DNA of 18,285 nucleotides from positions 1 to 18,285 of the forward strand of contig CBDVAP010000050.1 of the NCBI GenBank assembly GCA_965372015.1, read 5' to 3'. The notes under the pieces were generated by a model that saw only the letters and a program-made list of their open reading frames with translations, did not search any database and was not told the origin of the DNA. Made by a program: the position numbers and the translations under genes. The DNA is from JACZSB01 sp965372015 (GTDB lineage Bacteria > Fidelibacterota > Marinisomatia > SCGC-AAA003-L08 > TS1B11). Shown piece after piece: positions 1 through 6,620 of this stretch (its first letter is position 1; each line of letters opens with the position of its first letter).

Positions 1-1001
1 GGGGTGGAACCGGTGGCCCCGGTCCAGTCGTCGCCGTTGGTCACCAGGTCGGTCTGATTCGCCCCCATATCAGCGAAGTTCAGAGGCGCGCCCGATTGAT
101 AGGCCCGGACTTCATCGTCGGTCAAAGCCCGGTTGAACAGGAGCACGGCCCCCATCGCCCCTTTGAAATACTGGACCCCCGCAACCTGCCCGATCCGCAT
201 CTCGGCGGCATTACTGATGTCATTTACACTTGTGTAGACACCGTTAATCACCGCGAGGCCGGTTTGCTCTATCCCATTCACCAGGATATTGGGAGCCGTT
301 GCGTCTCGGTCAAAGACCAGGGCCAGCCAATTATGGCCCCCGTACTGGAAACCGGACAAAGCTGAATCTATTGCTGCCTGATAAACATTGGTCCCATCAC
401 CAAGCTTGATATAAAACCCTTTCCCACTGACGGTCTCATTACTAAGCCTTGTCTGCAATCCGCTCGTTCCGGTCCACTTTGTAACTAATTGCCCGGTATA
501 ATCATCCGCTTTTAGGAGTGCGAGGACAGTAAAGTCCTCAGCCCCAAAGTCCAGGTCGGCATCATCCGCCACCGCCACATAGTCATCCACACCGTCAAAT
601 CGCAGGCAGGGCTTGCCTGCTACGGTGCTCACGAGGCTCTGGTTGATGTCGTACCGCTTGCCGAAGATGTCCTTGTCGGCATTCAGCACAACTACTCTGG
701 ATGCTTCGGCAATGCCATCGGCCTGGGTGCGGTCGGTCTTGTTCAGCTCGGCCATGGTGGCGGTCAACCCCGCCAGCGCGTTGAGCTCGGCGGTGGTGGC
801 CGTCAGGCCGTCCAGCACTGTCAGCTCGGTTGACGACACCCCGTTAATGCTGGTCACGTTCGTCAGGGCAATATCATCGTTGTTCTCCCCCCGGAACGCC
901 TCCCAGAGCGGATCCACCAGGCTATAAACCCAGGTCCGCAAGGTGCGCCACCACCAGCGGGTGACTTTCGGGTCATGTGTCGGCTTGCTCATTAATGCCA
1001 T
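1..1001 (-). CDS. LamG-domain phage structural protein (tail fibre or appendage), C-terminus beyond window
   Basis: This frame is open from an ATG at 1001 to the left edge, giving 333 residues with no stop. GAGGGG at 1010-1015 is a good ribosome site 8 bases upstream. The first 40 residues are Trp/Arg-rich. Residues about 58-88 hold repeats of the LTATTAELNAL kind (LTATTAELNALAG, LTATMAELNKT), a linker typical of phage fibre and appendage proteins. Residues about 133-303 form a concanavalin-like LamG fold: it opens with CLRFDGVDDYVAV, has a middle WLALVFDRD strand and ends with GAVLLFNRALTDDEVRAYQ. Such domains bind glycans or other surface ligands. Downstream of the connector in a capsid operon, a virion-surface role is likely. 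There is no signal peptide. The domain call is firm; the role as fibre rather than head decoration is inferred. Confidence 0.75.
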   Translation of the reverse strand, partial: MALMSKPTHDPKVTRWWWRTLRTWVYSLVDPLWEAFRGENNDDIALTNVTSINGVSSTELTVLDGLTATTAELNALAGLTATMAELNKTDRTQADGIAEASRVVVLNADKDIFGKRYDINQSLVSTVAGKPCLRFDGVDDYVAVADDADLDFGAEDFTVLALLKADDYTGQLVTKWTGTSGLQTRLSNETVSGKGFYIKLGDGTNVYQAAIDSALSGFQYGGHNWLALVFDRDATAPNILVNGIEQTGLAVINGVYTSVNDISNAAEMRIGQVAGVQYFKGAMGAVLLFNRALTDDEVRAYQSGAPLNFADMGANQTDLVTNGDDWTGATGST

Positions 1002-1016
1002 TTCGGTATCCCCTCG

Positions 1017-1445
1017 TTATGATTCGTCATCGGCGGCCGGCGACACTCCCACCGTCACCCCTGGCGAAATGATGTAGGGCCGGGAGGCACTGACCGCATC
1101 CCGCAACCACACCTGGCGCAGCTCTTCCAGCTCCTTCGGCTTCAGGTAGGTAAATTCGTCCGCTGAGGTGCCATCGGTTTTATATGTGACGATCCCGCTG
1201 TCAGCCATCACCATGTTCATGCGGGGCGCAGCGAAATAGAGCACCAGGTAAGCCTCGGCATCTTTTAGGGCCGCCGCCCGGTCCGGATCGCTGGGGGAGC
1301 CCAGTTCCGCGTCGTCATAGGCCGCTCCACCGACCCATTCCTGCAACCTCAGGGCCGCCGGACCGAAAAAATTGCCCAGGATCGAATCGTCGAAACTGCC
1401 GGGCAGCCCCCCCAGTGCACGTACATGGGTGCCGTCGGCGATCAT
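1017..1445 (-). CDS. Probable phage head-tail connector/adaptor protein
   Basis: A 142-residue protein whose ATG overlaps the stop of the upstream gene (ATGA), so the two are translationally coupled. The centre reads as helices (residues about 55-75, DRAAALKDAEAYLVLYFAAP), then a short beta part and another helix (KPKELEELRQVWLRDAV, about 102-118). It has no membrane segment or signal. I do not recognise a specific family with certainty. Helical proteins of 100-150 residues two genes after the major capsid gene are commonly the gp6-like connector that docks on the portal ring, and the DAEAYLVLYFAAP helix fits the pattern in which each residue in the chain is assigned a column of the locus. 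It could also be another head-completion protein. Confidence 0.5.
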   Translation of the reverse strand: MIADGTHVRALGGLPGSFDDSILGNFFGPAALRLQEWVGGAAYDDAELGSPSDPDRAAALKDAEAYLVLYFAAPRMNMVMADSGIVTYKTDGTSADEFTYLKPKELEELRQVWLRDAVSASRPYIISPGVTVGVSPAADDES

Positions 1446-1747
1446 TCTTCCCGCCTTCCGGTGCGGCCGCTACTGCGTCGTGCGCGACCCGGCGCATCCT
1501 TCCGGACGGCGGCACCCGGCCTGGTCTCGGTGGTTGCATCGCGCTTACCGGCGCTCACTTTGATCAGGGCGCCCGATTGAATTAAGGCCCGGATGAAGCC
1601 GCTGGGGTGCACCCGCAGATAGCCGCCGGAACCGTAATTGCGGGCAGTGATTATCTCGCTGTTGCGAGGCTCGCTGGGATCGCAGAAGCCCCGGCCCTCT
1701 GCTTCCAGCCGGGCCGCCAATCTGACGGTAATGGTTTTTTCGGCCAT
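1442..1747 (-). CDS. Small hypothetical protein of the phage head operon
   Basis: A 101-residue protein starting at an ATG with AAGGAG 7 bases upstream. The N-terminal part (about 1-68) looks folded: a short beta opening (KTITVRLAARLEA), a Gly/Tyr-rich turn (NYGSGGYLRVHPSGF) and a helix (IRALIQSGALIKV). The last 30 residues are Arg/Gly-rich, basic and probably disordered. The GYLRVHPSGFIRALIQSGALIKV stretch resembles small virion proteins found after capsid genes, but I cannot name the family. It is coupled to the next gene by a 4-base overlap and separated from the capsid gene by a hairpin-containing gap. Confidence 0.55.
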   Translation of the reverse strand: MAEKTITVRLAARLEAEGRGFCDPSEPRNSEIITARNYGSGGYLRVHPSGFIRALIQSGALIKVSAGKRDATTETRPGAAVRKDAPGRARRSSGRTGRREE

Positions 1748-1797
1748 GTGAAACTCCTTTGCTGAACTTGCTACGGGACAAATGACCGGCCGGCGGA

Positions 1798-1826
1798 GGC
1801 TCCTTTAACCACGGGTCACAGGAGCC
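1798..1826 (-). promoter_or_regulatory. Hairpin between capsid gene and small downstream gene (possible attenuator)
   Basis: GGCTCCT (1798-1804) and AGGAGCC (1820-1826) pair perfectly with a 15-base loop. A 10-base palindrome CCGGCGCCGG (1833-1842) lies on the capsid side. On the coding (minus) strand both structures come right after the capsid stop. No U-run follows, so this is not a standard intrinsic terminator. A partial block or mRNA-end protector that lets capsid be made in excess over later genes would fit, but that is inferred. Confidence 0.4.
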
Positions 1827-1852
1827 CCTCGCCCGGCGCCGGCCCAGGACAT

Positions 1853-2887
1853 TTAGTAGGTAATATCCAATACGCGCGTGGCGTCTTTGTCGATCTTGGC
1901 AAAGCCCACCACCTCGGATATGGCCGTACCTTCGATCTGTTTGTTGATGATCCGCTCCACCTCAACCAGGCTGGCGTTACGCTCGGTCACCTTCTCGATG
2001 GCAAAGTCGTGCATGAAACCCACCAGGCGGTCGGTGGACAGCAAGGTGCCGTCGTACCGGCGCAGGGTGTTGCCCAGGGGACTGATCAGATCACCGGTCT
2101 GCTGGTAGGTAAACCCGGCTTGCGGGTCCTTGAACTCCACCATATTCAGGACAGTCTTGATCACGTCCTTGGGCGCTACCCAGTAGTCCGACTCGAACGG
2201 GTCGAAGTTCAAGTCGAAGGTTATCAGGTCGCTGTAGTCCAGGGTGCCGGTTGCGGCCACCTGGTCCACCGCTGCGGCGTCGTTGTTGCCGGTGCCGTTC
2301 ACCAAAGCGGTGATGGCGTCGTCCACCATCTGGCGGCCCATGTAGAAGCCGATTTTCCGCAGGGTGGCCGCAAAGATGGGAGCCTTCACCCGGCGGATAG
2401 CCTCGTAGGAAGCCGCCATGGCGATCCCGTACTTGCCGAGCTTGATAGTCTGCTCGCCGGTGGTGATTTCCACGGTGGGGAACTCCCCGCCCTGGCCGAT
2501 CCTTTTGGGTGTGGCTTCGCTGCCTATTTCCGAAAGCAGCACTTCGTAGACCCCGGAATCGATCTCCGTTTCCACACTGACCAAGTCGGACAGCCGCAGG
2601 GCGTTCTTGCCCAGGCTCATCCCCTCGCGCACCTGGCGGTTGATCCACTCAGGGAATAGGAAGCGGCTGTCGGTTTCGTAAAATGCTTCCAGCTGTACCG
2701 CCTGGGGACCAACTGTGATCAGGTTGCGGACCGCCATCTGCTGTTGGAAGGCATCCAGCGTGGACTCGGGATCCAGATAGGCCCCGTCATCCAGCCGGCC
2801 CAGCAGATCGGTGAAACTCAATCCTCGCTGCTCCGCCTGTTGGTACAGGCCCAGTTCCAGTTTCATTCGTTTCAACTCTGTGCTCAT
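1853..2887 (-). CDS. Phage major capsid protein (HK97-type fold)
   Basis: A 344-residue protein, typical length for an HK97-fold capsid subunit. AGGAGG lies 4 bases before the ATG. The N-terminal 60 residues are helical and charged, like a scaffold/delta-like arm. Residues about 66-90 (LEAFYETDSRFLFPEWINRQVREGM) match the start of the core domain in many capsid proteins. Central features include GQGGEFPTVEITTGEQTIKL and KYGIAMAASYEAI (E-loop and spine helix region), a helix with GRQMVDDAITALVNG (about 184-198), and a C-terminal beta part ending VVGFAKIDKDATRVLDITY. It lies directly after the decoration-type and protease genes, the canonical place for the shell protein. Whether the N-terminal arm is removed by the neighbouring protease cannot be told from sequence. 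Confidence 0.85.
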   Translation of the reverse strand: MSTELKRMKLELGLYQQAEQRGLSFTDLLGRLDDGAYLDPESTLDAFQQQMAVRNLITVGPQAVQLEAFYETDSRFLFPEWINRQVREGMSLGKNALRLSDLVSVETEIDSGVYEVLLSEIGSEATPKRIGQGGEFPTVEITTGEQTIKLGKYGIAMAASYEAIRRVKAPIFAATLRKIGFYMGRQMVDDAITALVNGTGNNDAAAVDQVAATGTLDYSDLITFDLNFDPFESDYWVAPKDVIKTVLNMVEFKDPQAGFTYQQTGDLISPLGNTLRRYDGTLLSTDRLVGFMHDFAIEKVTERNASLVEVERIINKQIEGTAISEVVGFAKIDKDATRVLDITY

Positions 2888-2900
2888 GGTTCCTCCTGTG

Positions 2901-3260
2901 CTACCCTAAAAAGAGGGTCACTTTTTTAGCGGTTGTATCCACATCGACCACCAGGTACTCGAACCCATTGGTGTTGTCCAACTTGATCCCGCCGGCTGTA
3001 TCGGCGGAGAACTTCACGATCCCGGCAGCGGGATCTGTGCCGGTATAATCCAGGGTGTAGTAACCGGTCTTACGAACCACGCACACGGCGCTGTCCCGCT
3101 CGATGGTCTCGATCACCCCGTGAAACCGGTCGTCATCCGAACACAGGCCAACGGTCTGGTCGGCTGTCACCTTGCACACTTTGCCTTCATCCGTACCATA
3201 GGTCAGGCTGCTGGCTGTGAAGGTGGCTTTGTCGCGAATCCCATTGAAGGATATACTCAT
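2901..3260 (-). CDS. Probable capsid decoration/stabilising protein (DUF2190-like)
   Basis: A 119-residue, mostly beta-strand, Gly/Thr/Asp-rich protein with AGGAG ahead of its ATG and only 13 bases before the capsid start. Phrases such as GKVCKVTADQTVGLCSDDDRFHGVIETI and AVCVVRKTGYYTLDYTGTDPAAG are the pattern of small DUF2190-type phage proteins: a strand that fixes a value, then 'GVI' and 'KTGYYTL'. These bind the outside of capsids or trimerise on them. The location between protease and major capsid genes is typical. The family assignment is by pattern, not by search. Confidence 0.6.
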   Translation of the reverse strand: MSISFNGIRDKATFTASSLTYGTDEGKVCKVTADQTVGLCSDDDRFHGVIETIERDSAVCVVRKTGYYTLDYTGTDPAAGIVKFSADTAGGIKLDNTNGFEYLVVDVDTTAKKVTLFLG

Positions 3261-3327
3261 TACCGTCTCCTCTTCGCTTTAAGCGTTGTCGTTTCAGGTT
3301 GTCCGCTCACCGGCGGACCACAATCAG

Positions 3328-4590
3328 TTAGCGGTACAGGCGCGGGCTCAGGTTATCGGCCCCGGTTTCCCGGGCCACTACCTGGCCTTCCCGCGACGAG
3401 CGCCGTGACACCTTGTCACTGCCGCATACCTGGCATACCGGCGGCACCAGGGCCTCCAGCCGGCGGCTGTATTCGCGGCGCAGTGCTTTCAATGTTGGTT
3501 CGTCGGCCTCCTCAACCACCTTAAGCAGGCCCTGTGAGAAATCCCGCTCGCGGCTGCCATCGATCCTGATAATCAGCTGCCGTACTTCGGCGCGCAGATC
3601 ATCCAGGGCGCGGCGGCCCACCTCGGCCCAGGCCGCCAGTTCAGCGGTCTTCGATTCCAATTGTGCTCGATCAGGCCGGCCCAGTTGCAGCAATTGCCAT
3701 ACCGGGCTGTCGGCGGGCAGAGCAATCTCACCTGTGGCTGCTCCGCCCGGCTGCTCGTCAGCCGGTGCAGCTAGACTGGCCGTCATTACCGGCTCCACTG
3801 GCGTGGTTTTCTGCAAACCGCCGTTTTGCGTGACGGGTTGGCGGTCATCGGCCTGGTGCCGTCGTCGCGCAGTAGGATCGGCCCCGGCATACACCAGGCC
3901 GATGTGCTCCACTGCCATGATCGCGCTGACCACCACCCGCACCGGCGAGCCGTCAATATTTTCGCCCAACCGCATCCAGAACTGCCAATCCTCCAGCTGG
4001 GGATGGGATTTCTCCCAATTGAAGGCCAATGAAACTGAGCAAGCCTCCACCAGGGGCGGCTGGTGCAGCAACCGCCGGACCACATCGGCCGCCAATTTCC
4101 AGTTGATCAACAGGTCGGCGTCGATTCCGGGATGGGGCAAGTCCATAGAGGGATCGGCGGGGCTGAAGCGCACATTCCGGGCCAGCCCCAGGCGGTCGTC
4201 GATGTTCTCGCTATGATCGCGAACAATCACCAACGGGTCGCTACGGCGACTGCCCTCGGCCTCAGGTTCTAGAAACAGGGGCAGGGCCGCCTCCAACATG
4301 GACGGTCGGGAAAAGTCCAGGTGGTAGCCGCCGGCTCCCAGATAGACTGCCGACAACAGCCGGAAGGGGAAGGCCACCAGGTCACCTTCCCGAGGTTGCA
4401 GATCTTCCAGACTATTGACATCGGCCGATAAAAGGGCAGAGGCTGCCGCCGGCTCGTCGATTGACGGTGGGCCCAGAGGCAGCTGCAGTTTCAGGCGCGC
4501 TTTGCCGCCCGTCGCAGTTGTTTTAGGGAATAATGATGAATACGTCTTGACGCGAGTAAGTTTTTGTTGATCTGATTGTGCTTGATTCAA
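3328..4590 (-). CDS. Prohead maturation protease fused to a scaffold-like C-terminal region
   Basis: A 420-residue protein starting at TTG; the ribosome site GAGGAGG lies inside the last codons of the portal gene, 7 bases away, and no better start is seen. Residues about 75-245 look like a phage prohead serine protease: His126 in RDHSENIDDRLGLA, Ser185 in ACSVSLAF, and a closing EHIGLVYAGADPTA motif (228-241) like the 'E-S-LV-GANP-A' end of HK97-type proteases. Residues about 295-385 are charged and helical, suitable for an internal scaffold, as in protease-scaffold fusions. A CxxC pair (C386, C389) follows, then a basic tail. Proteolytic maturation of the capsid is the inferred role. The catalytic residues are assigned by eye. 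Gene order portal-protease-capsid supports the call. Confidence 0.65.
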   Translation of the reverse strand: MNQAQSDQQKLTRVKTYSSLFPKTTATGGKARLKLQLPLGPPSIDEPAAASALLSADVNSLEDLQPREGDLVAFPFRLLSAVYLGAGGYHLDFSRPSMLEAALPLFLEPEAEGSRRSDPLVIVRDHSENIDDRLGLARNVRFSPADPSMDLPHPGIDADLLINWKLAADVVRRLLHQPPLVEACSVSLAFNWEKSHPQLEDWQFWMRLGENIDGSPVRVVVSAIMAVEHIGLVYAGADPTARRRHQADDRQPVTQNGGLQKTTPVEPVMTASLAAPADEQPGGAATGEIALPADSPVWQLLQLGRPDRAQLESKTAELAAWAEVGRRALDDLRAEVRQLIIRIDGSRERDFSQGLLKVVEEADEPTLKALRREYSRRLEALVPPVCQVCGSDKVSRRSSREGQVVARETGADNLSPRLYR

Positions 4591-4592
4591 TT

Positions 4593-6149
4593 TTAGTCCT
4601 CCTCTGATTCAGTCAATTGGTGGCCGGTGGCCAGGTCCTTCCGTAACCAGTCCTCGACCGTGGTTTCGCCGGTGTGGGGCCAGCCATCAGCAACAGCTGA
4701 TCCGTTTCCATTATCCCCCGCACCCACAGTTAGGTCGATATGAGGCCGGCGGTGGAAATAGCGCTGGGCAAATTGGTCAAACCGGAAGCGGTGGAACCGT
4801 TCCAACGGTGCTGACAAGGTCCTCTGGTGGCCTGGCAGCAGCTTGGCGCCACCGGCAAAGGTGATGCGGCTGGCGTCATTCCAGCCGTCGTAGCCCAATT
4901 CACGGGCGGCGGCGTTGGGGTCCACCAGACCGGTCTCAACCTTCTCACGCAGCACTCGCCAGGCCAGGTCCTGCGCCCGGGCATCGGTCAATGGATCTTG
5001 AGAGCGAGCCCGATGAAAATGCAGCGTTACCTGCTCAACCGGAATACCCGCCAGGGCCAGGTCCAGCTGGTAGGTGCGCTCGATACGGCGCTTCACCGGC
5101 CGCTGGAAACCCTCCACGTGGCGCTGCAGCAGGTTGAAAACTACCCGGGCGTAAGTTTCGGTGGTGGAGTAGGTGCGGCCGTGCATGGAGGCGTCACTGC
5201 CCAGCCCGGAAAACACCTGTTCCTCGTTCATCCGGAAGATCTCCTGTACCCCCCGGGCATCGCTGGTCAGGTTGGTGCGCTCCACCGAAATATCGCTGGT
5301 ATATACCGCCATGCCCTCCTGGAAGTTTTCCTTGAAAGCCTTAAGCACGTCCGCCAGATAGGCCTGGACCCGCTTTTGATACTCATTGGCGGTCTCCCGG
5401 ACCTCCCGTTTGGGGGGCGTGACCGAGGCGCTGATCAGACCGAACAAGCCAAACTTTTTAATGATGAACTGGATATTCTTTTTCATTTCATGCTGGTTGA
5501 GGATCGGCTCCAGCGCCGCCAGCATGGGGGGCTTGGCGTAAGGACTATTTTCGATGGTCATGAACGCCAGGTAGCGGTAAGTGACCGGGTTCAGCCGAAT
5601 CTCGTCGCCCTGATCGGGCAGCTGGTAGGGAACATACTGGTCACCCTCGCGCCGGAACCTGATCTGCCGAACCGGCACAATTACCACCTCGTCCACGCCG
5701 GGATTGCTACCCAGCGCCACCACGTCCTCCGATGAGATAGCCCCGGTGAGAGCCACCTGCTCCAAATATTTGTTCACCAATCCATCAATGCCGGCGGTGT
5801 GCCGGGCCAGACTGACGGCCTTGGCATTGATCCGCCGGTGGGCCGCCGGCACAATATCCTGGTCGCCGGTGATAACCAGGTCGTGACCGGGGTTGCCCAG
5901 GGCGACCCAATTGCTCAGGGCCTGGCTCATATCGGGATTGACCAACGAAATGCGGGCTATCTGATCGAGATAGCTGGAGGGCAGGGCCGGTTCCACCCCG
6001 TCCCAATAAGATAGATAGGAAGCTAACCCCTTGGTAATGGTTGCTAGGCTTTCCTGCGAGGAACGCCCACCGCCGGGCAGGGCGGCCACTGGTATAGCCG
6101 CGGCCAGGACTCTTTTTCGGCGATTGCGCAAATGATCAAACAGTCCCAT
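4593..6149 (-). CDS. Phage portal protein
   Basis: A 518-residue protein, normal portal size, with GGAGG close to its ATG. The N-terminal arm is basic (MGLFDHLRNRRKRV). Around residues 75-140 is the usual wing domain. The hallmark is residues about 208-236: ENSPYAKPPMLAALEPILNQ, matching the conserved 'SPYG-P-l--A---i' portal motif, followed by the long stem/crown helices. The C-terminal 70 residues are low complexity and acidic (NGNGSAVADG, TESEED), common in portals. It forms the dodecameric DNA gate at the head vertex and the docking ring for terminase. It ends 2 bases before the protease gene. The start is ordinary and no frame break is seen. Confidence 0.85.
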   Translation of the reverse strand: MGLFDHLRNRRKRVLAAAIPVAALPGGGRSSQESLATITKGLASYLSYWDGVEPALPSSYLDQIARISLVNPDMSQALSNWVALGNPGHDLVITGDQDIVPAAHRRINAKAVSLARHTAGIDGLVNKYLEQVALTGAISSEDVVALGSNPGVDEVVIVPVRQIRFRREGDQYVPYQLPDQGDEIRLNPVTYRYLAFMTIENSPYAKPPMLAALEPILNQHEMKKNIQFIIKKFGLFGLISASVTPPKREVRETANEYQKRVQAYLADVLKAFKENFQEGMAVYTSDISVERTNLTSDARGVQEIFRMNEEQVFSGLGSDASMHGRTYSTTETYARVVFNLLQRHVEGFQRPVKRRIERTYQLDLALAGIPVEQVTLHFHRARSQDPLTDARAQDLAWRVLREKVETGLVDPNAAARELGYDGWNDASRITFAGGAKLLPGHQRTLSAPLERFHRFRFDQFAQRYFHRRPHIDLTVGAGDNGNGSAVADGWPHTGETTVEDWLRKDLATGHQLTESEED

Positions 6150-6223
6150 GACGCCTCCGGCTATTGGGGAGAAATGAATTTGGCGGGGTGAGATATGTGC
6201 TTTCCGTTCTCATGCGATGTGAG

Positions 6224-6286
6224 ATTACGGCATGCAAACGGGCTTGTCGTTCGCCTCAGGCGTCAGGTGCGCCAAATGCGCGAGAA
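6224..6286 (-). repeat. Dispersed element, copy A (upstream of portal)
   Basis: Shares with 9991-10053: ATTACG at the same edge, exact TCGTTCGC, seven varied bases, exact GTCAG, then TGCGCCA-nn-TGCGCGA-n-AA. The core TGCGC-CAAAT-GCGCG forms an imperfect inverted repeat. The element lies 74 bases before the portal start. It may be an operator/promoter element of the module or a host dispersed repeat; sequence alone does not decide. Confidence 0.55.
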
Positions 6287-6363
6287 GAGTATTTTTCTTA
6301 AAATAGTTGAGGTTTAATGTGAGGATTCATTGACAGTAGCAGCCAAGAATAAATATGGATATA

Positions 6364-6444
6364 GATACCCGGGTCCGATGGGACTTGTGATACCTACGTT
6401 CGCTTTATGATCGGTTATGATACCTTTGTGGCTGAAAGTATCAT
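6364..6444. promoter_or_regulatory. GATACC box cluster with hairpin
   Basis: GATACC occurs at 6364-6369, 6389-6394 and 6419-6424, spaced 25 and 30 bases. The third is part of a stem: ATGATACCTTT (6417-6427) pairs with AAAGTATCAT (6435-6444), with one bulged base and a 7-base loop. Repeats at near-helical spacing can be protein binding sites. No regulator gene is present nearby, so function is unknown. Confidence 0.35.
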
Positions 6445-6484
6445 TGAGCGCTGTTGGCGTTTGAAACCAGATGCGCAATGGAAT

Positions 6485-6620
6485 CCCGCCAACTGCGGGG
6501 CTTGATGTTGGATACTCGATATTGGATATTGGATGGGACCCCGCCATTGGCCTGCCCGGCCAGGGCGGGGCTTGAACTTGGAACCAGAAACTCGAAACTC
6601 GAAACCCGCAACTCGTAACT
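6485..6620. repeat. Heptad tandem repeats with GC hairpins (dispersed intergenic repeat)
   Basis: Two blocks of 7-base repeats are interleaved with hairpins. Block 1 (6508-6535): TTGGATA, CTCGATA, TTGGATA, TTGGATG. Block 2 (6587-6620): GAAACTC, GAAACTC, GAAACCC, GCAACTC, GTAACT. Between them CCCCGCC (6539-6545)+TGGCC (6548-6552) pair with GGCCA (6558-6562)+GGCGGGG (6564-6570); a small CCCGC/GCGGG hairpin is at 6485-6499. Block 2 ends on the terminase stop codon. Minus-strand frames spell the 'SNIEYPTS' and 'YELRVSSFEF' strings found as spurious proteins in many environmental genomes. Confidence 0.75.

Larger units (their letters stand above)
6150..6618. other. 469-bp intergenic stretch within the phage head operon
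   Basis: No gene is supported here. Minus-strand open frames exist but are made from the repeats and lack ribosome sites. Reading from the portal start outward it holds a repeated element (6224-6286), an AT-rich part (6287-6380), three GATACC boxes with a hairpin (6364-6444), a CCCGC/GCGGG mini hairpin (6485-6499), two blocks of 7-base tandem repeats (6508-6535 and 6587-6620), and between them a long GC hairpin (6539-6570). The gap is far larger than the other spacings in the module, and is not what a compact phage would carry. Confidence 0.7.

Noticed and set aside
2009..2659. 216-residue plus-strand open frame over the capsid gene
   Set aside because: Antisense shadow of the capsid protein; low-complexity composition (Val/His/Gly) and no family pattern.
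4827..5735. 302-residue plus-strand open frame over the portal gene
   Set aside because: Antisense shadow of the portal with typical Gln/Val/Gly/His composition and no signal of a real protein.
6485..6620. Possible CRISPR-like array
   Set aside because: The repeats are 7 bases, directly adjacent, with no spacers of regular length and no cas gene.
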